Shown piece after piece: positions 1 to 6,748 of a stretch of 12,967 nt of DNA. A program made the position numbers and the translations under genes. Under the pieces are notes generated by a model that saw only the letters and a list, made by a program, of their open reading frames with translations, had not been told where the DNA came from and made no database searches. Every line of letters begins with the position of its first letter. Position 1 is the stretch's first letter. Source of the stretch: an uncultured Thermomicrobiales bacterium (GTDB taxonomy: Bacteria; Chloroflexota; Chloroflexia; Thermomicrobiales; UBA6265); contig CADCWJ010000544.1 in NCBI GenBank assembly GCA_902806365.1, positions 1-12,967 of the forward strand. Direction: 5' to 3'.

Positions 1-368
1 ACTGACCGCCAACGGCATGGTTCGCACGGTAGAAGGGAATCCCCCGCTCCCGTACCGTCGAGGAGGGAGGGGCGCCTCAGCCGCCGCCGACCGGCCAGCA
101 CCCGGCTTTCGGTGCCCGCACGCCAGCTGGACGCTGAGGGGATCGCGATCGTGAGCCGGCCACGTTATCGCCTTTGGAGATCGTTTGGATTGATGCCGCT
201 GTTGACTACGCACAACGCAACGATCAGAGCCTCCAATCGCTCCTTTCCAGGCGGGACCGCCGGCACGATCAGCGCCCGGTTCGGCCTCGCGACCTCATGG
301 AGCATGGAGAAAGCGGGGCCAAAGCCGGGGCGTGCCCGCAAGCATGGACCATGGAATCCGCTCGGGCA
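1..368. other. Upstream region of the two-component operon, no supported gene
   Basis: I see no gene I can support here. The frame of the response regulator stays open upstream to a TTG at 174, but the residues between 174 and about 369 are low-complexity and arginine-rich and do not resemble a receiver-domain extension, so I treat them as untranslated leader. A short open frame from the left edge to about position 151 could be the tail of a gene lying outside the window, but it has no recognisable motif. A TTGACT hexamer at 202-207 resembles a -35 box, but no matching -10 follows at 16-18 bp. Confidence 0.4.
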
Positions 369-1046
369 ATGATCAGGCGAACGACGCGTGTCCTGGTAGT
401 CGAGGACGATCCATCCATCTCGCGGTTGCTCCAGCTCGAACTGGCGCATCGCGGGATGGAGGTGTATCCGGTGGCAAACGGCCGTGCCGCGCTCAAGGCC
501 GTCGCCTCGGCTCGGCCGGATGTCGTCATCCTCGATATCCTCCTGCCGGGGCTTGATGGCGAAGGTGTGCTGCGAGCGCTTCGCGCCACTGGATCTTCGC
601 TACCGGTGATCATGCTGACCGCACGGGACGGGGTGAGTGACAAGATCCGGAACCTGCGCACCGGCGCCGACGACTACCTCACGAAGCCGTTCGATATCGA
701 CGAACTGGTGGCCCGAATCGGGACCGTGCTGCGCCGCGCGGCCCCGAACGAGGTGATCCGGATCGGCGATCTCGAGGTCAACCTCACGGCGCACGCGGTT
801 CGTCGCGGAAGCACGCCGATCAACCTCACGGCGCGCGAATACGACCTGCTGACCTTTCTCGCGATCAATGCACCCCGGATCATGTCGCGCGATGTGATCC
901 TTGACCGGGTCTGGAACTCGCCGGATGTCGACCCCAATGTGGTCGATGTCTACATCGGTTATCTTCGCCGGAAGATCGACCGGGCAGGACCGACGCCGCT
1001 GATCCGGACCGTGCGCGGCGTCGGGTTTACGCTGCGAAACGAGTAG
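369..1046 (+). CDS. OmpR/PhoB-family two-component response regulator
   Basis: DNA-binding response regulator of 225 residues that receives phosphate from the kinase encoded just downstream and switches transcription. The receiver domain (about residues 7-120) shows the acidic pair after VLVVE (D13, D14), the phosphoacceptor Asp56 in VVILDILLPG, Thr84 in IMLTA and Lys106 in LTKPF. The C-terminal winged helix (about 128-225) has the family signatures LTAREYDLL, the YIGYLRRKID recognition-helix region and the terminal RTVRGVGF. The start is uncertain: ATG 369 gives the usual short lead into the first strand, ATG 351 adds six residues, and neither has a good Shine-Dalgarno. The stop lies 4 nt before the kinase start, so the two are surely co-transcribed and probably translationally coupled. 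General fold and family are secure; the regulon is not known from sequence alone. Confidence 0.95.
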   Translation: MIRRTTRVLVVEDDPSISRLLQLELAHRGMEVYPVANGRAALKAVASARPDVVILDILLPGLDGEGVLRALRATGSSLPVIMLTARDGVSDKIRNLRTGADDYLTKPFDIDELVARIGTVLRRAAPNEVIRIGDLEVNLTAHAVRRGSTPINLTAREYDLLTFLAINAPRIMSRDVILDRVWNSPDVDPNVVDVYIGYLRRKIDRAGPTPLIRTVRGVGFTLRNE

Positions 1047-1050
1047 CACC

Positions 1051-2538
1051 ATGCTGACGGCGATGCCGATCCGGTGGCGGCTGACACTGTTCCACGTCCT
1101 GACCGTGCTTGGCATTGGCGTGCTGCTCGTGATCGGGCTGTTCGCCGTGTTTGGGATCGCCGTTTCGGAGGCCGTCGAGCAGCAAGCGAGCTCGCGGGCG
1201 AACGAAGCGGCGCGGATCATCGAATCGACCGGTGGACTGAGCGACGACGATCTGGCATCGCTCGGCCGGGACAATGTCATCATCATCGGACTGGACGAGC
1301 GCGGGGCGGTGGTCGCCCAGACGGGCGGCGGCATTCCGGCGGGCACGACGGTTCCTGGCGAGCTCTGGAAAGAGGTGCTGGCGAACGGCGAAGGGAACGG
1401 CGGTGACCACCTGGGACCGTTGGCGCCCTGGGACGACTCGATCCGCTATCTCCATGCCGAACCGGTGAATGCCCCTGGGTCGCCAATTCGCGTCGTCGAA
1501 GCGGTCGTCTCCTACGACTATGTCGGGCAGACCCAGTTTGAGATCGTAACGCTCCTGTTTGCTGGAATCGGGATCCTCGTGATCGTCCTGGTCAGCATCG
1601 GCTCGTTCTTCCTCGTCCGCTTTTCGCTCGCACCGGTCGCCGACATCGCGCGCTCCGCCGCCGAGATCACGGCGGTCGATTTGTCGCGGCGCCTGCCGGT
1701 GCGGTCGAATCGAGACGAGCTGGGGCAACTCGCGGTTACCTTCAACGAGCTGCTCGAACGGCTGGAGGATGCGTTCCGGCACCGCGAAAGGGCACTGGAA
1801 GACCAACGCCGGTTCGTCGCCGACGCCAGCCACGAGCTGCGGACACCGCTGACGTCGATTCTCGGGTATGCCCGGATGCTGCGATCCTGGGGACTTGCCG
1901 ATCCCGAGGCGGCGCGGGAGGCCGTCATCGCTCTGGAGAGAGAGGCGGGGCGGATGGAAGCGCTCGTCGAGCGGCTGCTGCAGCTCGCGCGAAGCGACGA
2001 GGGCGCGCCGCTGCGCCTGGAAGCGCACGATCTGCGCGAGATCGTGGCGCACGCGGCGCAGCGGGCACGGGCGTCGGTGACCGTGGCAGCCAGACCCGGC
2101 GTCACGGTTCGGAACGAGATTCCGTCGGAGCCGGTCATGGTGGTCTGCAATGCGGAACAGATCGGTGGGGTCATCGACATTGTGCTCGACAACGCCGCCA
2201 GGTTTTCGCCGCCCAACGGCGAGATCACGATCCGGCTCTCGTCCACACCGGCTGCCACAGGCACTCCCGGCGTTCCGGATAGGGCGATGGTTACGGTCTC
2301 CGATCGGGGGCCGGGTATCGCACCGGCGGACCAGAAGCGGATTTTCCAGCGGTTCTACCGGGCGGAGATCTCGCGCACGACGCGGGGCTCGGGGCTGGGG
2401 CTGGCGATTGCGCATGAGACATTGCGGCGACACGGTGGATCGATCGCGGTCGCCAGCACTCCAGGACGGGGCTCGACCTTCACGATCCGGTTGCCGCTGG
2501 CCCCGTCCATAGCGACGGAGGCCTTCGGCCCGGCGTGA
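1051..2538 (+). CDS. Membrane sensor histidine kinase (HAMP, HisKA, HATPase_c)
   Basis: Sensor kinase of 495 residues and partner of the preceding regulator. Visible layout: transmembrane helix about 13-38; extracytoplasmic sensor of about 125 residues (38-163); second transmembrane helix about 164-190; HAMP linker about 191-245; dimerisation/phosphoacceptor helix with His261 in SHELRTPLTS; catalytic ATPase domain about 325-485. That domain has an N box at VLDNAARFSP (Asn381), G1 at DRGPGIA (418-424), F box IFQRFYR (431-437) and G2 GSGLGLAI (446-453). All catalytic boxes look intact, so it should autophosphorylate. The sensor domain has no motif I recognise, so the signal is unknown. ATG 1051 is chosen because it lies 4 nt after the regulator stop; ATG 1066 is an alternative. 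No clear Shine-Dalgarno is seen, which fits translational coupling. Overall order resembles MprB/BaeS-type kinases. Confidence 0.95.
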   Translation: MLTAMPIRWRLTLFHVLTVLGIGVLLVIGLFAVFGIAVSEAVEQQASSRANEAARIIESTGGLSDDDLASLGRDNVIIIGLDERGAVVAQTGGGIPAGTTVPGELWKEVLANGEGNGGDHLGPLAPWDDSIRYLHAEPVNAPGSPIRVVEAVVSYDYVGQTQFEIVTLLFAGIGILVIVLVSIGSFFLVRFSLAPVADIARSAAEITAVDLSRRLPVRSNRDELGQLAVTFNELLERLEDAFRHRERALEDQRRFVADASHELRTPLTSILGYARMLRSWGLADPEAAREAVIALEREAGRMEALVERLLQLARSDEGAPLRLEAHDLREIVAHAAQRARASVTVAARPGVTVRNEIPSEPVMVVCNAEQIGGVIDIVLDNAARFSPPNGEITIRLSSTPAATGTPGVPDRAMVTVSDRGPGIAPADQKRIFQRFYRAEISRTTRGSGLGLAIAHETLRRHGGSIAVASTPGRGSTFTIRLPLAPSIATEAFGPA

Positions 2539-3202
2539 CGTAGCCCGGCCATCCGGTCGCCCTAGGAACGATGGGGCGCGTGAGCCCGGATCGCAGCGAA
2601 ACGGGCAGCATGGTGACCGGAGGCGCGACGCGATCCACGGTGGCGGCGCGTCGTGGAAGGGGACAGGGCGATGCACCCGTCGCCGCATTCGTTGGGGCGT
2701 CATTCCCGATGGCGGGTTCCGGTTTTACCTGCGATCCACTGCAGCGGGTCCACCCCTGGGCATCACCGGCGACCGGGCCGGCTCCTCCAGTCGCAGTAGA
2801 GGGCCGCTCGCCAAACACCGCACCCGGACGACGACGGCCCGAAGGGAGGCCCCTACGCTGAACAGGTCACCACCTGGCCCCTCCTCCCCAGCGAAAGGCT
2901 CGCGTCATGATCGTCGCCACCCCCCTCTCCGAACGCGACGGCGGGAGCGCTCCCGCCAAAACCCACGGCCGATGGGTAGCGACGTGCCGTCCGGGCATCG
3001 GGCTGGGGGATAACCCGCGTCCCCAACTTCCCGCCTCCCGGCTTCGGCTTCCCGACGCCGTCAGCCAGACTGGACGTGCCACACCGGAAGCGCGTGTCAC
3101 GGCAGCGGATCGGGTGGAACGTTTCTGGAACAGCCGAGCCCTATGCTGGACCGGATCGCCCCCCAGCGTGAAGACGGGGTTTGAACCGTATCACCGCGTT
3201 CC
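2539..3202. other. Long intergenic region without a supported gene
   Basis: This stretch lies between the kinase stop and the repeat upstream of the PAP2 gene. Several open frames cross it on both strands, but they are rich in Arg, Pro, Gly and Ser, have no recognisable motif and overlap one another. The best candidate is an ATG at 2907 preceded by GAAAGG, reading to 3206; it runs into the putative operator and I do not call it. The main structure is an 18-bp perfect palindrome at 2940-2957. No terminator with a U tract is visible after the kinase gene. The region could be decayed sequence. Confidence 0.5.
2940..2957. repeat. 18-bp perfect palindrome
   Basis: The sequence GGCGGGAGCGCTCCCGCC reads identically on both strands (9 + 9 bp with no spacer). 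On the plus strand it is followed by AAAA and not by T residues, so it is not a classical terminator in either direction. It could be an operator or an extragenic hairpin (7-bp stem with a GCGC loop). Chance occurrence is unlikely but possible in DNA this GC-rich. Confidence 0.6.
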
Positions 3203-3219
3203 GTAACAGATCTGTAACA
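3203..3219 (+). promoter_or_regulatory. Putative response-regulator box: GTAACA direct repeat with 11-bp period
   Basis: GTAACA occurs at 3203-3208 and again at 3214-3219, a centre-to-centre spacing of 11 bp, which is one helical turn. The same stretch contains a perfect 10-bp palindrome ACAGATCTGT (3206-3215). A degenerate third copy, GTATCACCG, lies at 3188-3196 and matches GTAACACCG at 3214-3222. OmpR/PhoB-type regulators classically bind head-to-tail half-sites at 11-bp spacing. The site is about 110 bp upstream of the PAP2 start and downstream of an OmpR-type two-component operon. The repeat is seen directly; its role as the binding site of this regulator is inference. I could not assign -35/-10 boxes with confidence. 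Confidence 0.5.
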
Positions 3220-3315
3220 CCGTTGAGGACACCCCGTGAAACTTCGTGCTCACACTGGGGCGGTTGGGTACCTGGGACCTGAACAGCACGTCGGCAACAC
3301 CATCCACGATCTATG

Positions 3316-3321
3316 AAGGAG
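3316..3321 (+). promoter_or_regulatory. Shine-Dalgarno that decides the PAP2 start
   Basis: AAGGAG lies 6 nt before the ATG at 3328. An in-frame ATG at 3313 sits 5' of and against this same ribosome-binding site, so translation very probably begins at 3328 and the longer reading is five residues too long. Confidence 0.75.
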
Positions 3322-3327
3322 CGTCCG

Positions 3328-4227
3328 ATGGACGTCATTCCGGTCTCGCACCATTCGGAAGCGCATCCAGTACATCGGTCAGGGGCCTTTCCCGCGACAC
3401 GCCCCGTGGCGCATCCGGTGGCGCGTCCGGTGACCCAACCGCGGGCCGGGCGGACCGTTCGCATGCCGGCCGCCGCGAGCTGGCTCGGGTTCATCCGCGA
3501 GGTCGGGATCGTGGCGCTGGCGGCGCTCGTCTACTTCGCCGCGCGCGGGCTGATCGAGACCCGGGCCGGGGTGGCCTACGAGCACGCCAACTGGATCGTG
3601 TCGTTCGAGCGGAACATCGGGATCTTCCACGAAGCCTGGTTCCAGAGCTGGATCGTCGGGAGCAATTGGCGCACGGATCTCGCCAACGCGATCTATATCT
3701 ACGGGCACTGGCCGGTGATCGCCGCGACACTTTCCTGGTTGCTCATCCGTCATCGCCAGGCGTTCCAGGTCTACCGCTCGGCACTGCTGATCTCGGGAGC
3801 GATCGGGATCGTCTTCTTCGTGATGTTTCCCCTGGCGCCGCCCCGGTTCCTGAGCGGGCTGGGATTCGTCGACACCGTCTCCCTGCACTCGGAAGCCTAT
3901 CGCGTGCTTCAGCCGCCCTCGCTGACCAATCAGTACGCGGCGATGCCGAGCCTGCACGTCGGCTGGAACCTGCTGATGGGGATCGCGATCGTGACGCAGG
4001 CGCGGCACCTGTTCTGGAAGGCGTTTGGCGTGGCGATGCCAGTGGCGATGTACCTCGCGACCATCGTGACCGCCAACCACTACATCCTGGACGGGATCGC
4101 CGGGGCAACGGTCGCCCTGATCGGCCTGGCGATTGCCTGGAAGCTGACCGGCCATCCGGCGCGCCGGAGCATCGAGCAGCCAGCGGGCACACCGGCGATG
4201 TCCCCGCTGTTCACGCTCCGACGGTGA
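3328..4227 (+). CDS. PAP2-superfamily membrane phosphatase (Aur1/IPC-synthase-like branch)
   Basis: Polytopic membrane protein of 299 residues that probably removes or transfers a phosphate-linked head group on a lipid at the outer face of the membrane. PAP2 motifs are visible: APPRF at 170-174 (motif 1 region), MPSLHVGW at 206-213 with the conserved His210, and TANHYILDG at 249-257 with catalytic His251 and Asp255. About five to six hydrophobic segments lie between residue 50 and 275. The YxxAxPSLHVG-type signature resembles actinobacterial PAP2 proteins annotated as Aur1-like; the substrate is not predictable. The N-terminal 50 residues are soluble, rich in His, Pro, Arg and Val, and carry a four-residue repeat. 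Start at 3328 is fixed by AAGGAG 6 nt upstream. A putative two-component operator lies upstream and a long hairpin follows the stop. Confidence 0.88.
   Translation: MDVIPVSHHSEAHPVHRSGAFPATRPVAHPVARPVTQPRAGRTVRMPAAASWLGFIREVGIVALAALVYFAARGLIETRAGVAYEHANWIVSFERNIGIFHEAWFQSWIVGSNWRTDLANAIYIYGHWPVIAATLSWLLIRHRQAFQVYRSALLISGAIGIVFFVMFPLAPPRFLSGLGFVDTVSLHSEAYRVLQPPSLTNQYAAMPSLHVGWNLLMGIAIVTQARHLFWKAFGVAMPVAMYLATIVTANHYILDGIAGATVALIGLAIAWKLTGHPARRSIEQPAGTPAMSPLFTLRR
3391..3438 (+). repeat. 12-bp tandem repeat encoding P-x-A/T-x units
   Basis: Inside the PAP2 gene, four consecutive 12-nt units encode PATR, PVAH, PVAR and PVTQ; the middle units differ by one or two bases at DNA level (CCGGTGGCGCAT type). 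They lie in the soluble N-terminal tail before the first membrane helix. Repeats of this kind can change copy number by slippage. Confidence 0.7.
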
Positions 4228-4232
4228 CCGTC

Positions 4233-4274
4233 CCGGGCTTGCGCGTCGACTGGTCACGCAGTGCGCAAGCCCGG
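4233..4274. terminator. Bidirectional hairpin between convergent genes
   Basis: A perfect 12-bp inverted repeat has its left arm CCGGGCTTGCGC at 4233-4244 and its right arm GCGCAAGCCCGG at 4263-4274, with an 18-nt loop that contains a further short GAC/GTC pairing. It fills most of the 68-bp gap between the PAP2 stop (4227) and the stop of the convergent amidohydrolase-like gene (4296). No T tract follows on either strand, so this is a U-less hairpin, which high-GC bacteria often carry between convergent genes. The structure is seen; termination is inferred. Confidence 0.7.
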
Positions 4275-4295
4275 CGGGGCCGGGAGTGGCACCGG

Positions 4296-5726
4296 TCAGG
4301 AGCCAGGGGAGGCACCGTAGGTACGCGGAAGGAACTTGCCGCTGCCGGGCCGGGCGATGCTCGTATCGTCGTGGCGCTCCGCGTCGTAGATCGTCTCGCC
4401 GCGCCGGATCGTGCGGACCACCATCCCCGTGACCGCGCGGCCCTCGAACGGCGACCACCCCTGGCTGTAGAGCAACTCGGAGCCGTGGACCTCCCAGGTA
4501 CTCTCGGGGTCGAAGAGCACCAGGTCGGCATCGGCCCCGATCCGGATCGAGCCCTTGCGCGGGTAGAGCCCAAAGATCTGGGCGGCGTTGGTGGCGGTCT
4601 GCCGCGCGAACTGGCTCCGGTTCATGCCACGCTTGTTGACGGCCTCATCCCAGAAGATCGGCAGCATCGTCTGAACGCCCGGCAGGCCGATTGGGGCCGC
4701 GAAGATATCCCCGTCGCCGACGGCCTTGGCCTCGATCGTCGAGGCGATATGGTCGGACGAGATCGAATCGATCGTCTCGTCGAGCACGAACGACCAGAGC
4801 TGATCGATCTCGTCCTGGTCGCGCAGCGGGGGTGCGCATCGCCCGAAGCCGCCGAACCGCTCCAGCTCGGCCAGGCTCAGGGCGAGGTAGTGCGGGCACG
4901 TGTCGGTCGTGACGCGGACATGGCGGGACCGGGCGTCGGCAATCAGGCGAAGCGACTCCGCCGCCGAGACGTGCGGCACATGGACCCAGCACCCCGCCTG
5001 CTCGGCCAGGAAAAGCGCCGTGTTGACGGCGACCGATTCCACGATCGGTGGCCGGGACTCGGCGTGGGCGAGGGCATCCCGGCGTCCGGCGGCGCGCATC
5101 GCGGCGACCCCGGCGGCGGCGAGCGACCGACTCTCGCAATGAATGCTGAAGGGGAGATTGAGGTCGGCCAGCGCGATCATGGCCAGCAGGATGCCGGCGT
5201 CATCGGTGGCGGCAAGCTTCGAGGCGTCCGGATCCATGCTGGAGGCGAAGCCGGCCACCCCAAGCCCGGCGATCCGGCTCATCGATCGCCCGTCTCCGCT
5301 CGCCCCTGCCCAGAGCGCGATGTCGACGATCGTGGAACGCCCGACCTCGCGGATGCGAGCGGCAGTCTCCTCGGGGCTGGCGGCACCATTGGCGGCTCCC
5401 GCGCCCGCACCATTGCCCGTGGTGCGGCCCGGCCCACTCGCCACCGGAAGGTCGATCACGGTCGTGATCCCGCCGGCGGCGGCGGCGAATCCCCCCCGAA
5501 GGATTCCTTCCAGCCCGTCCGGGTCGGGCTCGTGAAAGGCGGTCCGGGTGTCGATCGCTCCGGGCAGCACCAGCAAGTGGCTGGCGTCGATCCGCTGGTT
5601 CGCCGAAAGATTGGCCGCATTGGCGACGATCGCAACGATGATCCCGTCGTCGATCACGATATCGGCGTGAAACTGGTCGGTATCGGTTACGATCTCGCCA
5701 CCATGGATGACGGTGCGGAAGGGCAT
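4296..5726 (-). CDS. Allantoinase/hydantoinase-like amidohydrolase with degenerate metal site
   Basis: Cyclic-amidohydrolase family protein of 476 residues, about the length of allantoinases. The family frame is clear: N-terminal beta-sandwich strand VIHGGEIV, LPGAID at 54-59, AAGGITTVIDLP around 83-94, CAPPLRD near 297-303, ISSDH near 322-326, and KGSIRIGADADLVLFDP near the C-terminus. The binuclear metal site is not intact: where the family has D-x-H-x-H this protein has DTRTA (Arg61, Ala63), and where GFK carries the carbamylated lysine it has GFA (Ala161). His196, His252 and Asp325 at the other ligand positions remain. It is therefore probably not a normal two-metal hydrolase; it may be single-metal, non-catalytic or structural. 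The start ATG at 5726 has AAAGGAA about 8 nt upstream; an open frame reaches 5810 but adds a serine-rich tail of no family character. It is convergent with the PAP2 gene. Confidence 0.85.
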   Translation of the reverse strand: MPFRTVIHGGEIVTDTDQFHADIVIDDGIIVAIVANAANLSANQRIDASHLLVLPGAIDTRTAFHEPDPDGLEGILRGGFAAAAGGITTVIDLPVASGPGRTTGNGAGAGAANGAASPEETAARIREVGRSTIVDIALWAGASGDGRSMSRIAGLGVAGFASSMDPDASKLAATDDAGILLAMIALADLNLPFSIHCESRSLAAAGVAAMRAAGRRDALAHAESRPPIVESVAVNTALFLAEQAGCWVHVPHVSAAESLRLIADARSRHVRVTTDTCPHYLALSLAELERFGGFGRCAPPLRDQDEIDQLWSFVLDETIDSISSDHIASTIEAKAVGDGDIFAAPIGLPGVQTMLPIFWDEAVNKRGMNRSQFARQTATNAAQIFGLYPRKGSIRIGADADLVLFDPESTWEVHGSELLYSQGWSPFEGRAVTGMVVRTIRRGETIYDAERHDDTSIARPGSGKFLPRTYGASPGS

Positions 5727-6073
5727 GCGAAGGTTCCTTTGGTCCGGTCCGCACAGCGTGCCCGGTGCGCCGCTCGATGCGCTGCTCGAAGCGCTGCTCG
5801 ACGAGACCATGCCGGGGTCTGGTAGGTCGGGAGGGCCGGTCTCCGGCCGGTGGCCGGGCGTGGATGCACTGACAATTCATGGTACGGTGCGCGGCAACCA
5901 GCGTCCACCGGGAACGTCGCTGGCGCTCGACCAACCGCGCGAGCAGCCGGTCCGACGCCGGATGTCATTTTCCGTTCATCATCCCGAGGGAAGCAAACGA
6001 TCGAAGGACCACGGCGGCCCGGTGCAGCTGCCGAAGACAATCATTCCGGAACCATTCGGGGGAGATACGACAG
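5727..6073. other. Divergent intergenic region, promoters expected but not resolved
   Basis: This 347-bp spacer separates the minus-strand amidohydrolase-like gene from the plus-strand flavoprotein gene, so it should hold both promoters. I could not identify a convincing -35/-10 pair for either. It contains a 12-bp tandem repeat (5772-5804) and a GC hairpin GGCCGG-TCT-CCGGCC at 5834-5848. Open frames of both downstream genes extend into it but lack family-like sequence. The flavoprotein ribosome-binding site GGGGGAG is at 6058-6064. Confidence 0.5.
5772..5804. repeat. Three copies of a 12-bp GCTCGA repeat
   Basis: GCTCGATGC, GCTCGAAGC and GCTCGACGA occur at 5772, 5784 and 5796, exactly 12 bp apart, with the linking triplet GCT between them. 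They lie 45-80 bp upstream of the amidohydrolase-like start. The regular period could mean an operator cluster or simple slippage-prone sequence. Confidence 0.5.
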
Positions 6074-6748
6074 ATGACGGACACCAGCACGGTCCCCGGC
6101 GCTCCGAGCGACGCCAACCTGGCCGAGCGGCTGCGTGCCGGGCGGCTTACCACGCTCGACGAGATTCACGCGATCAACGGTGTCCCGAAGGAGTCGACGC
6201 GGACCAAGGACACGCCATTCCTGACCTCACTGATGGCGGAGTTCATTGCCCGCTCGCCGTTCTTCCTGATCGCGACCGCAAACGCCGACGGCTCGTGCGA
6301 TGTCTCGCCAAAGGGCGATCCGGCCGGGGCGGTGCGGGTGCTGGACGCGCGGACGCTGGCGATCCCGGACCGGCTCGGCAACCGCAGGATCGACGGTTTC
6401 CGGAACATCCTGACCAATCCTCACGTCGGGTTGATCTTCATGATCCCGAACGACGACGAGACGCTGCGGGTGAATGGCCACGCGTTCATTACGAAGGATC
6501 CGGAGTTCCTGGCGACGATGGCGATCGACGGGCGAGCACCGAAGCTGGCGACAATCGTGGAGGTCGATGAGGCGTACATGCACTGCGCGCGGGCCTTCCT
6601 GCGCTCGGGACTGTGGACGCCGGAGACCTGGCCGGACCCGGAGTCGGTTCCGACGCTGGCGGCGATCACGAGCCAGCAGCGGTCGCTTCCCGCGCCGGAC
6701 GAGTCCGCCGGCAAGCGCCGCGAAGAATACCGCGCCACGCTGTATTAG
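6074..6748 (+). CDS. PPOX-type FMN-binding flavoprotein (MSMEG_1061/DR_2398-like), copy 1
   Basis: Cytosolic flavoprotein of 224 residues with the split-barrel fold of pyridoxamine-5'-phosphate oxidase relatives. Characteristic blocks are SPFFLIATANADG (61-73), CDVSPKGDPAG (75-85), the LAIPDRLGNRRIDGFRNI stretch (95-112), TNPHVGLIFMIP (114-125), ETLRVNGHA (129-137) and the C-terminal AYMHCARAF (167-175). From memory these match the subfamily named after MSMEG_1061 and DR_2398, whose members are FMN proteins of unknown substrate; it is not a true PdxH. Start ATG 6074 follows GGGGGAG by 9 nt; the frame upstream of it is arginine-rich and not family-like. A paralogue lies at 8091-8771 on the other strand. 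The stop at 6748 coincides with the point where a truncated dehydrogenase gene on the opposite strand loses its homology. Confidence 0.9.
   Translation: MTDTSTVPGAPSDANLAERLRAGRLTTLDEIHAINGVPKESTRTKDTPFLTSLMAEFIARSPFFLIATANADGSCDVSPKGDPAGAVRVLDARTLAIPDRLGNRRIDGFRNILTNPHVGLIFMIPNDDETLRVNGHAFITKDPEFLATMAIDGRAPKLATIVEVDEAYMHCARAFLRSGLWTPETWPDPESVPTLAAITSQQRSLPAPDESAGKRREEYRATLY

Noticed and set aside
174..368. N-terminal extension of the response regulator from TTG 174
   Set aside because: The extra residues are unlike any receiver-domain lead and would place about 70 residues before the first strand; an internal ATG gives the normal family length.
1027..2703. Long minus-strand open frame opposite the histidine kinase
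   Set aside because: It is antisense to an intact kinase with all catalytic boxes; the predicted product is Arg/Pro-rich without family features.
2907..3206. Possible 99-residue plus-strand gene with GAAAGG upstream of ATG
   Set aside because: No recognisable motif, low-complexity composition, and it runs into the direct repeat of the PAP2 regulatory region.
3246..5825. Very long plus-strand open frame (about 859 codons) across the PAP2 gene and the amidohydrolase-like gene
   Set aside because: It is out of frame with the PAP2 protein and antisense to the amidohydrolase; its product is Arg/Gly/Asp-rich with no motif, a typical by-product of high GC third positions.
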